From contig JBLYYR010000111.1 of NCBI GenBank assembly GCA_048550195.1, positions 1 through 64,000 of the forward strand: a DNA stretch of 64,000 bases, in the 5' to 3' direction. The notes below the pieces were generated by a model. The model had not been told where the DNA came from. It saw only the letters and a program-made list of their open reading frames with translations, and made no database searches. Source of the stretch: BMS3Bbin11 sp048550195. Lineage in GTDB: Bacteria > Pseudomonadota > Gammaproteobacteria > BMS3Bbin11. This document shows, piece by piece, positions 6,586-13,354 of this stretch; positions within the stretch are counted from its first letter, which is position 1, and every line of letters starts with the position of its first letter. The position numbers and the translations under genes are program-made.

Positions 6586-8083
6586 AACAATAAATAAGAT
6601 GAACAGTAAAAAAACTGGGGTTCTAGCCAGCGAGGTTGCAAGCCGCGCAACGGATCCCTTGTTTTATTCAGGCCTGACTGTCTTACCAAACCCGGACACA
6701 GTTCTACGAGCCATGAATCGTGGTCAGGAAATCTATGATGCTATCGAGTATGACGCACATGTGATGGGTGAGTTGCGTTCTATTCGTGCTGGTATTTTAA
6801 GCTGGGAGTGGCGCTTACAACCAGGCGGCGATCGACCACAGGACATTGAAGCCTTTGAGTTATGCCTGAAGCTATTTCAAAACAGGCCTGATACGGGTAT
6901 GTCATGGTCGGATACAATCTGGAACATTTCCCGTGCAATCTTTCATGGGCTCTCAGTTCATGAAGTCATGTGGCAGCGCAATGGTAAGTACCTTATCCCT
7001 GATAGGGTAGTTGATCGCCCTCAGCGTAGGTTTCAGTTTGATACTGATAATAAAATTCGTCTGATCACGAAATCAAACATGATGCCGGGTGATGAGCTGG
7101 ATGATTACAAATTCCTGCTCACTCGCCACATGGTTCGTTCAGATAACCCGTATGGCACCGCTATATTCTCTTCTTGCTTCTGGCCATATACATTCAAACA
7201 TGCGGGCTATCGGTACTTCGCAAAGTTTGTTGAGCGTTATGGTATCCCTAGTCCAGTCGGGAAATACCCACTCGGTACCACGCAAGATATGATCAACGAG
7301 ATGCTCGATAAATTGGCAGGCCTTGTTGAAGACAATGTGGCCGCTATACCCGATAACGGTAGTGTTGAATTACTCGAAAGTACTGCTGGCCAACAGGCTA
7401 TACACAATACCTTTATCAATCTGTGCAATCGTGAATTATCTAAAGCACTAACCAGTCAGACCCTTGCTACAGAGGTTCAAGGTGAGGGTTCACGTGCTGC
7501 TTCTGAAACGCATGCAGAAAGAGAAGAGGGCGGCCATGAGGCTGACCGGGAAATGGTTGCGTCTACCTTGCAGATGCTTTGTGATTGGACTGCGGCAATA
7601 AACTTCCCTGACGCCAAGCCACCAAAGTGGGAATTCTTCGATGAAGGAACAATCAGTAAAGAACTTGTTGAAACCGTTGAGACCGCTGCGGGTGTTGTTC
7701 CATTAAAAAAATCAGAGGTCTATTCACGATTACAGTTCACGCCACCTGAAGAAGGTGATGACGTGGTCTTTTTAAATGGTAAGAAAAAGCAGCCGAACCC
7801 AGACAGTGAGTTTTCATCATGTCGTCATTGTGGTGGATATCATTTTGCAGCCGGTGGACGTGATGAACTAGATGACCTGGTCGACCAGGCCGATGATGCC
7901 GCTCAAGAGTTTATCGAAAGCATGACACAGGAAGTGCGCGATCTACTTGATGAGGTCGATGACTTGGAAGAATTTGCAGCCCGTCTACCAGACCTGATGC
8001 CAGGTAAAGGTGAAGAGGAACTGGGTGAGGTCGTAACTGCTGCATCGATCATTGCCAGATTGAACGGAATCGATGTTCAATAA
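6569..8083 (+). CDS. DUF935 phage portal protein (Mu gp29-like)
   Basis: A 504-residue protein of the DUF935 portal family. Recognisable stretches include GLTVLPNPDTVLRAMNRG, the RSIRAGILSWEW segment, FVERYGIPSPVGKYP, and the C-terminal region rich in Asp/Glu. The portal forms the ring at the head vertex through which DNA enters and leaves. ATG 6569 overlaps the last codons of the terminase gene; ATG 6575 is an alternative. A CRHCGGYHF motif near residue 417 might bind a metal. The next stretch, 8084-8239, holds a strong hairpin before the Acb2-like gene. Confidence 0.9.
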   Translation: MPMQDKTINKMNSKKTGVLASEVASRATDPLFYSGLTVLPNPDTVLRAMNRGQEIYDAIEYDAHVMGELRSIRAGILSWEWRLQPGGDRPQDIEAFELCLKLFQNRPDTGMSWSDTIWNISRAIFHGLSVHEVMWQRNGKYLIPDRVVDRPQRRFQFDTDNKIRLITKSNMMPGDELDDYKFLLTRHMVRSDNPYGTAIFSSCFWPYTFKHAGYRYFAKFVERYGIPSPVGKYPLGTTQDMINEMLDKLAGLVEDNVAAIPDNGSVELLESTAGQQAIHNTFINLCNRELSKALTSQTLATEVQGEGSRAASETHAEREEGGHEADREMVASTLQMLCDWTAAINFPDAKPPKWEFFDEGTISKELVETVETAAGVVPLKKSEVYSRLQFTPPEEGDDVVFLNGKKKQPNPDSEFSSCRHCGGYHFAAGGRDELDDLVDQADDAAQEFIESMTQEVRDLLDEVDDLEEFAARLPDLMPGKGEEELGEVVTAASIIARLNGIDVQ

Positions 8084-8181
8084 TTTTATATTGGCGTATA
8101 TCCAGCAGCCGAAGACTGGATTAACTATCGGAGGGTTAGAGCATGAAATACTAACACTTGTATACAATGAATAAGGATTAG

Positions 8182-8216
8182 AAGGTGTCAGCGTTAGCTG
8201 ACACCTTAAGCATTTT
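8182..8216 (+). terminator. Perfect hairpin with short T run between portal and acb2-like gene
   Basis: An 11-base perfect inverted repeat (arms 8182-8192 and 8197-8207, loop GTTA) is followed by a few bases and a run of five T at 8212-8216. It has the form of an intrinsic terminator. It lies after the portal stop at 8083 and only about 24 bases before the acb2-like start, so it would separate or dampen transcription of acb2 and the MuF gene from the portal unit. Confidence 0.65.
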
Positions 8217-8239
8217 TACTACAGCAATAGGTGAATAAC

Positions 8240-8464
8240 GTGGATAACCAACATCAGAAAATTAAGGGCTATCGTGATCTATCTCAAGAAGAAATTGACC
8301 TTATGAACGAAGGTAAAGAACTGGCTGAGATGTGCGGCGACTTTATCAAAAAACTTGAATCTATCGATAGCACTGATAAACGTTCAGTAGCTTTGGGTAA
8401 AACAAATATGCAGCAGGGATTTATGTGGGCCATTCGTGGCGTTGCACAGCCTGGTACCTTCTAG
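8240..8464 (+). CDS. acb2: Acb2-like anti-CBASS cyclic-nucleotide sponge
   Basis: A 74-residue helical protein matching the Acb2/Tad1-type hairpin pattern as I remember it: KIKGYRDLSQEEIDLMNEGK at the N-terminus, a loop with D-x-R, and ending LGKTNMQQGFM, then IRGVAQPGTF. Known Acb2 proteins bind cyclic di- and trinucleotides made by CBASS immune enzymes and so block effector activation. Many members have Trp after the Arg in the loop; here it is Ser (DKRSVALG). The GTG at 8240 has AGGTG six bases upstream; GTG at 8231 is an alternative. In this prophage the gene sits between portal and MuF genes. Family call is fairly sure; activity is inferred. Confidence 0.82.
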   Translation: MDNQHQKIKGYRDLSQEEIDLMNEGKELAEMCGDFIKKLESIDSTDKRSVALGKTNMQQGFMWAIRGVAQPGTF

Positions 8465-8473
8465 GCTTTTACC

Positions 8474-9622
8474 ATGCCTGAACCACAGATCGGAAATGTC
8501 CCTTTTGAAGAAGCCATTGATCACCTTCGGAAGAAAACAAATATCACAACCCGATACTGGGATGAGATATCTGGTGTTGAGCATGCTAAAGGTTTCACCG
8601 TTGCTGGTGTCACCAAGGCCGCTCAACTCGAGGACTTTCATAACGCCGTTTTAGATCAACTTGAGCAAGGTGGCACGATCACATCGTTCAGGAAAGACTT
8701 CGATAAAATCGTCGATAAACATGGCTGGAGCTATAAAGGTAAGCGTGGCTGGCGATCAAGAGTTATTTTCGATACAAATATAAGAACCTCACAGGCCGCA
8801 GGTCGCTGGCAGCAGATTATCCGTAATCAGCAAGCACTTCAAAAAAGAAACCCCAACAAGACCTTATATTTAATCTACCAGACTGCAGGCGATAACCGGG
8901 TCCGTCCACTTCACCAGTCATGGGATAGAAAAATCCTGCCTGTTGATGATCCGTTCTGGAATACACACTACCCGCCAAATGGCTGGGGTTGTAGATGTAT
9001 TGTTCGCGTCGTTTCTGAATCATACCTGAAACGTAAAAAACTGAAGGTTTCAAATAGTCCTGAAATCGCATTACGTCAACCGATCAATAAACGATCAGGT
9101 GAAATATATCCTCCAACACCCGAGGGAATCGATGTCGGCTGGGATTACAACGTTGGCAAGGCTGCATGGTTCCCGGATCCAGCCAGGTTTACCAATGAGA
9201 CTATCGGCCACAAAGTTTCACGGTTGGCCGTAAATAGCGTTGCATTTAAAAACTTGTTCGATGGAAAAATTAGTGGTGTTGCTCCAGTTGGCTATATCAG
9301 TGAACCTCTATCTGCCAGCCTTGGAGCGAATACCAGGAAAGTAGTTCTGTCAGAAGAATCTCTTATTAAACAAAAAGAGCGTCACCCGGATCTCGAATTC
9401 GAAGAGTACTTAAATCTTCCTGATGTATTTGAAGTGGGTTTGATCGTAAAAGATGAAGAACAGGTAGCTGTTTTTTTCCACGAGAAAAGCTATCTATACA
9501 AAGCAGTTGTGAAATCAACGAAGGATGGCAGTGAGCTGTACCTGACATCATTCCACCGGGCGACAGCTAAAAACCTGCGTGGTGTCAGAAAACGTGGCGA
9601 GGTTATTCGAGAGGAAAGATAA
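8474..9622 (+). CDS. MuF head morphogenesis protein fused to a PBECR-type nuclease domain
   Basis: A 382-residue protein. About residues 1-190 are the Mu gpF/SPP1 gp7 minor head domain, with IFDTNIRTSQAAGRW, VRPLHQSWDRKILPVDDPFW and YPPNGWGCRCIVRV. The C-terminal part, roughly 245-382, resembles the phage-Barnase-EndoU-ColicinE5/D-RelE (PBECR) nuclease-like domain: VVLSEESLIKQKERHPDLEF, a strand-rich core, and YLTSFHRATAKNLRGVRKRG with candidate catalytic His, Arg and Lys. In such fusions the MuF part is thought to place the domain in the head for delivery with DNA. It starts at ATG 8474, nine bases after the Acb2-like stop. It is the last intact phage gene. Confidence 0.82.
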   Translation: MPEPQIGNVPFEEAIDHLRKKTNITTRYWDEISGVEHAKGFTVAGVTKAAQLEDFHNAVLDQLEQGGTITSFRKDFDKIVDKHGWSYKGKRGWRSRVIFDTNIRTSQAAGRWQQIIRNQQALQKRNPNKTLYLIYQTAGDNRVRPLHQSWDRKILPVDDPFWNTHYPPNGWGCRCIVRVVSESYLKRKKLKVSNSPEIALRQPINKRSGEIYPPTPEGIDVGWDYNVGKAAWFPDPARFTNETIGHKVSRLAVNSVAFKNLFDGKISGVAPVGYISEPLSASLGANTRKVVLSEESLIKQKERHPDLEFEEYLNLPDVFEVGLIVKDEEQVAVFFHEKSYLYKAVVKSTKDGSELYLTSFHRATAKNLRGVRKRGEVIREER

Positions 9623-9623
9623 G

Positions 9624-9695
9624 ATGCGAGGTGGGGCCAGGATGAAACCCCACATAACGCTCCGTTCAAACATCGAACGTGCTACGGCCTCCTGA
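9624..9695 (+). other. Short open frame after the MuF gene, possible start of a deleted gene
   Basis: A 23-codon frame with ATG at 9624, one base after the MuF stop, ending in TGA at 9693-9695. The product begins MRGGARMKPHITLRSNIE. In Mu-like phages a virion morphogenesis gene (Mu gpG-like) usually starts here. This could be the leftover start of such a gene after a deletion, or chance. No family match is claimed. Confidence 0.25.
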
Positions 9696-9838
9696 TTTAC
9701 ACCGTGTCACTCGCACGTTCTTATTGTAAACCTTATTAAACATCCCTTCAAACAATGTTTAATGGCCATTTAATTGCCTATTTACCGGCTATTTTCTCAG
9801 TATTTAATACCGGTATTCGATGCGTTATTTACCGGTAA
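9675..9838 (+). repeat. Cluster of palindromes near the prophage right end
   Basis: This gene-free stretch contains several inverted repeats: GAACGTGC at 9675-9682 with GCACGTTC at 9713-9720; TTAAACAT at 9736-9743 with ATGTTTAA at 9755-9762; the palindrome AATACCGGTATT at 9806-9817; and TTACCGGTAA at 9829-9838, with a related TTTACCGGC at 9781-9789. Such sites could bind the prophage transposase, a regulator or a host factor. The region 9696-9938 holds no gene that I can support. Confidence 0.55.
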
Positions 9839-9846
9839 TTAATTAT

Positions 9847-9862
9847 TTCTGTCTAAAAATGA
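9847..9862 (+). repeat. Inner copy of a 16-bp repeat, candidate transposase-binding site
   Basis: TTCTGTCTAAAAATGA here matches TTCTGTCTAAGAATGA at 9939-9954 with one mismatch, in the same orientation and 92 bp apart. Mu-like phages carry several direct copies of transposase-binding sites at each end, so this is a candidate second site at the right end. The function is inferred. Confidence 0.45.
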
Positions 9863-9897
9863 TTGTAAATTAGAATTACGTGATATTCCCGTGTATC

Positions 9898-9927
9898 CCG
9901 CATGGTTGCGCGGTTTTTTGTTTTTTT
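9898..9927 (+). terminator. Weak hairpin with long T run
   Basis: CCGC at 9898-9901 can pair with GCGG at 9910-9913, followed by two T runs at 9914-9919 and 9921-9927. The stem is short, so this is a weak intrinsic terminator candidate. Its place just inside the prophage end would stop rightward phage transcription from entering host DNA. Confidence 0.4.
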
Positions 9928-9938
9928 AGTATTTTATC

Positions 9939-9957
9939 TTCTGTCTAAGAATGAACA
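9939..9957 (+). repeat. Prophage right terminus with outer copy of the 16-bp repeat
   Basis: The outer repeat copy (9939-9954) is followed at once by ACA, with CA at 9956-9957. Read from outside, the end starts 5'-TGTTCATTC, which fits the TG...CA ends of Mu-like transposable phages. The host amidohydrolase frame becomes non-homologous exactly here and stops after four more codons. I infer that this is the prophage-host junction. Confidence 0.6.
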
Positions 9958-10934
9958 TCCCCCCACACATGGATACCCAGCGTATCCGAATGGTATTTGC
10001 TGGCGAGCTTTGCCGATGCCTCGCAGAATGCTTTCGGGTCAGTATCAGGATTCTTGAAGATAGGCTGAACAAAGGTGCGCAGTTGTAATTCACCGCTTTG
10101 CTCCAGTCCCGCCATGTATTGCATGACATACGAGACGTCATCCAGGGCCTTCATGCCGGAGTTTAGTGTCGGCGTCACCAGTGCAGGGTTGAGATAAGCG
10201 GTTATGCCCGCTTCTGCTGCGGCCTGGTGAAGTATTTTCTGACTTTCCGGAATGATCTTTTCCGGCTGCCAGGCACCCGATTTGATAAACACAGGTAACC
10301 AGGCAAATTCATAACCCACACCCGTCGGATTGCCTGCATCATCACGGCCCCAGTAAGTAACACCAGGCACCGCATCAGTCGTATCTTTCGTGATTTGACC
10401 TACTTCCAGAGCCTTGCTGTTGAGCCATGCGTCGTGAATCGTGAACTCCAGCAGGATTGCCGGACGATCCGAGACAATGGCATCGAGTTCTTTTGCGGTC
10501 GGATGCGCACCGTAGATATCCGGGTTCCAGCCAATACCGCGGATTACTTTCTCATCGGGATGTGAGTCCGCATATTCCTTGATCAATTTAAGGTATTCAT
10601 CCTTGCTTTTAGCGGCATAAAGATCAACACCATAATTCATCCAGCGTGACGCAATGAGGTGATCATGGCCGCTCACGAAACCGGGTAACAACATCTTTCC
10701 ATCCAGATTGACGACTTGTGTACTCTTTCCTTTCAGCTTTTCCACGCCAGCTGCATCGCCCACATAGACGATCTTATTGGCTTTGACTGCAACCGCCTCA
10801 GCCCAGGGTTGTTTCTGATCTACGGTGTATATTTTTCCATTCGTAAAAACGTAATCGGCGGATTCCGCAAGTGCGGTTTTTAGAGGCAAGATGATGCTGA
10901 TGAAGATTAAGATGAAAACTCGTGAAAAGGGCAT
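9945..10934 (-). pseudogene. YtcJ-like amidohydrolase, 3' part lost at the prophage junction
   Basis: The product starts with a signal peptide (residues 1-23, ending TALAESADYV) and continues as an Amidohydro_3/YtcJ-type enzyme: VFTNGKIYTVD, KMLLPGFVSGHDHL with the metal-binding H-x-H, and WGRDDAGNPTGVGYE. Family members run to about 550 residues, but here the frame ends at residue 329 after GIHVWGD, where the barrel should go on to further metal ligands. The last four codons and the stop (TAG at 9947-9945) come from prophage DNA. The missing 3' half should lie beyond the left end of the prophage. The product is almost certainly inactive. Confidence 0.8.
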
Positions 10935-11245
10935 GCAAACTCCAGTAGTGAGATCAGAACTGGAATATATTTTTTCATATTATTGAATACTTGACCAGAT
11001 TTAGACGGTGAAATAGAGGGGTATTTCATATGAAGGCCATGGCCGTTATCAGACCATTATAAAACACACAACAAACGTCCACCTGACCACCGAATATCCG
11101 CCCATTCAAACTATCAGTTGAGGCAAACTGCTCATATTCTTTCAACTAATGAAAAAAAGATGTTAGTCCCTCATTGCATCATCAGGTGGAATTCAAAAAC
11201 TACCGGTGACTGATCTGATCACATCAGGGAGAATCTCCTGATCAG
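10935..11245. other. Gene-free stretch upstream of the amidohydrolase stump
   Basis: No gene is supported between the amidohydrolase start and the tRNA-Gly remnant. An imperfect hairpin (CTGATCA at 11215-11221 with TGATCAG at 11239-11245) lies just before the remnant. The promoter of the amidohydrolase should be here, but no convincing hexamer pair was found. Confidence 0.5.
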
Positions 11246-11293
11246 ACGGGTGTCGTATAATGGCATTACCTCAGCTTCCCAGGCTGACGACGT
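11246..11293 (+). pseudogene. Broken tRNA-Gly (CCC anticodon), 5' part only
   Basis: The stretch reads as the 5' acceptor strand (CGGGTG), TC, a D-arm (GTATAATGGCATTAC), an anticodon arm with a perfect five-pair stem TCAGC/GCTGA and the loop TTCCCAG (anticodon CCC), and a variable region CGACG. The T-arm (GGTTCGA) and the 3' acceptor strand that should follow are missing; the next bases are unrelated. It is therefore a tRNA-Gly fragment that cannot fold into a complete tRNA. Such fragments often mark an old integration or deletion at a tRNA gene. Confidence 0.7.
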
Positions 11294-11853
11294 ACCATCC
11301 TTCTCAATAGCAGACATTCAAGATTACATACCGAGTATCTGCTCTTGGTCGGACAGCGACGTTTCACATTTTCCACGAAAATGTCCGCTTAGGAGAAATC
11401 TAAGTGTTATTGCGATTTCTTCGTTTTTGTTCTCTATGTCTCGATAGAAGACAATATCTTCTGGAATTGACAAAAACATAAAAAGACCTGATTTGGGTCG
11501 AAAACACGTATTCTGAAAAGTACCATGATTGTCTGCTTTCACAGTAAGTAAAGTACAAAATTAACTGTATATGGCTATCCTTGACTAAAAAATTATTTTA
11601 TTAAATGTGTGTTAATTGGCAACCAAAATTGATCCGCGATGCCGTTGTAAAAAATAGGGGAGCGGCCTGCCGCTTATTTGAAACAGGGACGTCATCGTGA
11701 ATTCATAGAAAGAAGTATGTAAAAACTTGTTGTTACGTGACGAAGATTGCAAAAAATACCCAGAATGCGTTTATTTGCGTCACGTTTTGGCCACGTTTAT
11801 GGAATGCATGAACATTATTAAAACATATAAGTAGTTGAATAATAGGTGTAAGA
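11294..11853. other. Gene-free stretch between tRNA-Gly remnant and tRNA-Arg
   Basis: No coding gene is supported in these 560 bases; the frames present are short and unlike neighbouring genes. A perfect 8-base hairpin (ACATTTTC at 11366-11373 with GAAAATGT at 11377-11384) is seen. The stretch just past the 3' end of the tRNA-Arg holds a GGCCACG motif (11790-11796), of the kind sometimes left by integrated elements, but no repeat of the tRNA end was found. Confidence 0.4.
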
Positions 11854-11930
11854 TGGTGCCCCGGAGACGATTCGAACGTCCGACCTGCCGCTTAGGAGGC
11901 GGCTGCTCTATCCAGCTGAGCTACCGGGGC
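11854..11930 (-). tRNA. tRNA-Arg (anticodon CCU)
   Basis: On the minus strand the 77 bases begin GCCCCGG and end CCGGGGCACCA, giving a perfect seven-pair acceptor stem and an encoded CCA. The D-arm (GCTCAGCTGGATAGAGC), the anticodon arm with stem GCCGC/GCGGC and loop CTCCTAA (anticodon CCT), and the T-arm with GTTCGAATC are all intact. It reads AGG codons. No other tRNA gene is adjacent except the broken tRNA-Gly about 560 bases away on the plus strand. Confidence 0.95.
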
Positions 11931-12103
11931 CTGTGTATCGCGGGTAGTATATTAGTTGTGGTCAGTTTGGTGAAGGGTATTTTCAGGTTCATCCGCAGAT
12001 TTTATTTATCACTGTGATCTAGTTCCCTGATAGTGGTGAAATTATTCTGAAAATAGAGGCGACGTCCTCCCCGCCCCTGACAAATATCTGGCAAGATCCT
12101 GTG

Positions 12104-12109
12104 TATAAT
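12104..12109 (+). promoter_or_regulatory. Candidate -10 box for the polysaccharide cluster
   Basis: A perfect TATAAT lies 46 bases before the small ORF at 12156. A CTGACA at 12077-12082 resembles a -35 box but its spacing of 21 bases is too long, so the promoter call is weak. It is the best candidate between the tRNA-Arg and the glycosyltransferase genes. Confidence 0.3.
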
Positions 12110-12155
12110 GGTAACTATAAACAATAGAGCTAAATAAAATTGTCAAAGGTATATT

Positions 12156-12293
12156 ATGGGGTTAAGAACACTCAACACAGATGCTGTGAGTGTAATCGGT
12201 TCGCATGAGGTTAAGCTATTAGCCTGTCCCTGTTGTCAGGCTAAGTTTTCCGACAGACTTTCATTAGCTTTAAGAATGGCTGGTTACTGTTAG
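12156..12293 (+). CDS. Small Cys-containing ORF (45 codons) before the glycosyltransferases
   Basis: ATG at 12156 follows an AAAGG motif six bases upstream and opens 45 codons ending in TAG at 12291-12293. The stop overlaps the GTG start of the first glycosyltransferase (TAGTG), a sign of translational coupling. The product contains LLACPCCQAKFSDR, with one CxxC and a further C-terminal Cys, a little like half of a zinc ribbon. It may be a real small protein, or a leader peptide that controls translation of the next gene. I recognise no family. Confidence 0.45.
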   Translation: MGLRTLNTDAVSVIGSHEVKLLACPCCQAKFSDRLSLALRMAGYC

Positions 12294-13354
12294 TGCCAGG
12301 CTCACCCCCCTCCGTCGAGAATCCGCTGGTAAGCGTCATTATCAGCAATTACAACTATGGCCGTTATCTGGGGGATGCAATCAAAAGTGTTCTCGGTCAG
12401 ACATATTCAAAAATTGAAGTTATCGTTGTCGACGATGGATCTACTGACGAATCTCATGAGGTGATTTCCTCCTTTGAGGGACAGATAACGGCGCTGTATC
12501 GCGATCACCAGGGCCAATGTGCCGCTCTTAACGCAGGTTTTCCTGTAAGCTGCGGTGACGTAGTCGTATTTCTGGATTCAGACGATTGTCTGGTCGCTGA
12601 TGCCATCGATCGACACGTCATGCCCTTCAAGGACAATAGTGAGATAACCAAATGCCAGGGTTATATGAACGCAGTGGATGCAAAGGGCAGGCCATTGGGG
12701 AAAAAGGTTCCACTCCAGTTATCACCATCAGGTGACTACAAAGATGTGACATTGAAGCAGGGCCCTTCAATATGCAATCATGCATGGTCTTCCGGCAATG
12801 CATGGGCACGCTGGTTTATTGAACAAGTCTTTCCCTTACCTGAGGATGTCGAGAATAGTGTTTTTCCCGATGGTTGTTTGAACCCACTGGCAGCGCTATA
12901 CGGACCAATTGTTACACTTGAAAAGCCTGTTGCAGACTACCGCATACACGGGCACAACAAGGGGCCCATCGGAAGTGAATTCAGTGTGCCGTCTCTGAGC
13001 AAAAATCTTTTTAGAAAGCGCAACAACTATGAATTTGTCGCTAAACGTGCAGAAAGCCTCGGTCTTAAACCACCCCTTGAGGACTGGTTCAAAGGCAGAT
13101 CATACTGGAAGGATAACTTGATGGTCTACGCCATCAGCCTTATGGATGCATCGCAAAAGAAACCGCGATTCCATGAAGTGGTGTTAGCACCCTTCGTAAC
13201 CGGAGGCGTTGGTATATTGAAGGCCTCATCCCTGGCCCTGATGTTAACTATTATCTGGTTGAGCCCACGCAAGCAGTCACTTGAGATGATACGCCGCTTG
13301 CTACGTATCCCTGAGTCACAAAAGATACACACCATAGGCACGAATGCGAACTAA
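12293..13354 (+). CDS. Family 2 glycosyltransferase
   Basis: A 353-residue GT-A fold enzyme starting at GTG 12293. The N-terminal nucleotide-sugar region has VSVIISNYNYGRYL, VIVVDDGSTDES at about residues 45-56 and the metal-binding DSDD at about 95-98. The C-terminal third is less conserved, with a hydrophobic stretch near residues 305-322 (ILKASSLALMLTIIWL) that may touch the membrane. It should add a sugar to a lipid-linked glycan on the cytoplasmic side. It is the first of three glycosyltransferase genes ahead of a Wzm/Wzt exporter. Its end overlaps the next gene by 11 bases. The donor and acceptor sugars are unknown. Confidence 0.88.
   Translation: MPGSPPSVENPLVSVIISNYNYGRYLGDAIKSVLGQTYSKIEVIVVDDGSTDESHEVISSFEGQITALYRDHQGQCAALNAGFPVSCGDVVVFLDSDDCLVADAIDRHVMPFKDNSEITKCQGYMNAVDAKGRPLGKKVPLQLSPSGDYKDVTLKQGPSICNHAWSSGNAWARWFIEQVFPLPEDVENSVFPDGCLNPLAALYGPIVTLEKPVADYRIHGHNKGPIGSEFSVPSLSKNLFRKRNNYEFVAKRAESLGLKPPLEDWFKGRSYWKDNLMVYAISLMDASQKKPRFHEVVLAPFVTGGVGILKASSLALMLTIIWLSPRKQSLEMIRRLLRIPESQKIHTIGTNAN

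Larger units (their letters stand above)
1..9957 (+). mobile_element. Mu-like transposable prophage, right part, cut down
   Basis: The gene order gemA-like, Mor-like, endolysin and spanins, DUF1804 small terminase, large terminase, DUF935 portal, MuF head protein is that of the middle of phage Mu and its relatives. The repressor, transposase A and B genes expected at the left end would lie before the window. On the right, no scaffold/protease, capsid, tail or fibre gene follows the MuF gene. A plausible terminus with the dinucleotide CA is at 9956-9957, directly where a host amidohydrolase reading frame is cut. The end position is inferred from that broken gene and from a repeated 16-bp motif near it. 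The element therefore looks internally deleted or naturally reduced. Confidence 0.8.

Noticed and set aside
11780..11853. Attachment site downstream of tRNA-Arg
   Set aside because: The GGCCACG motif near the tRNA 3' end suggested an old integration, but no integrase gene and no repeat of the tRNA end were found within the window.
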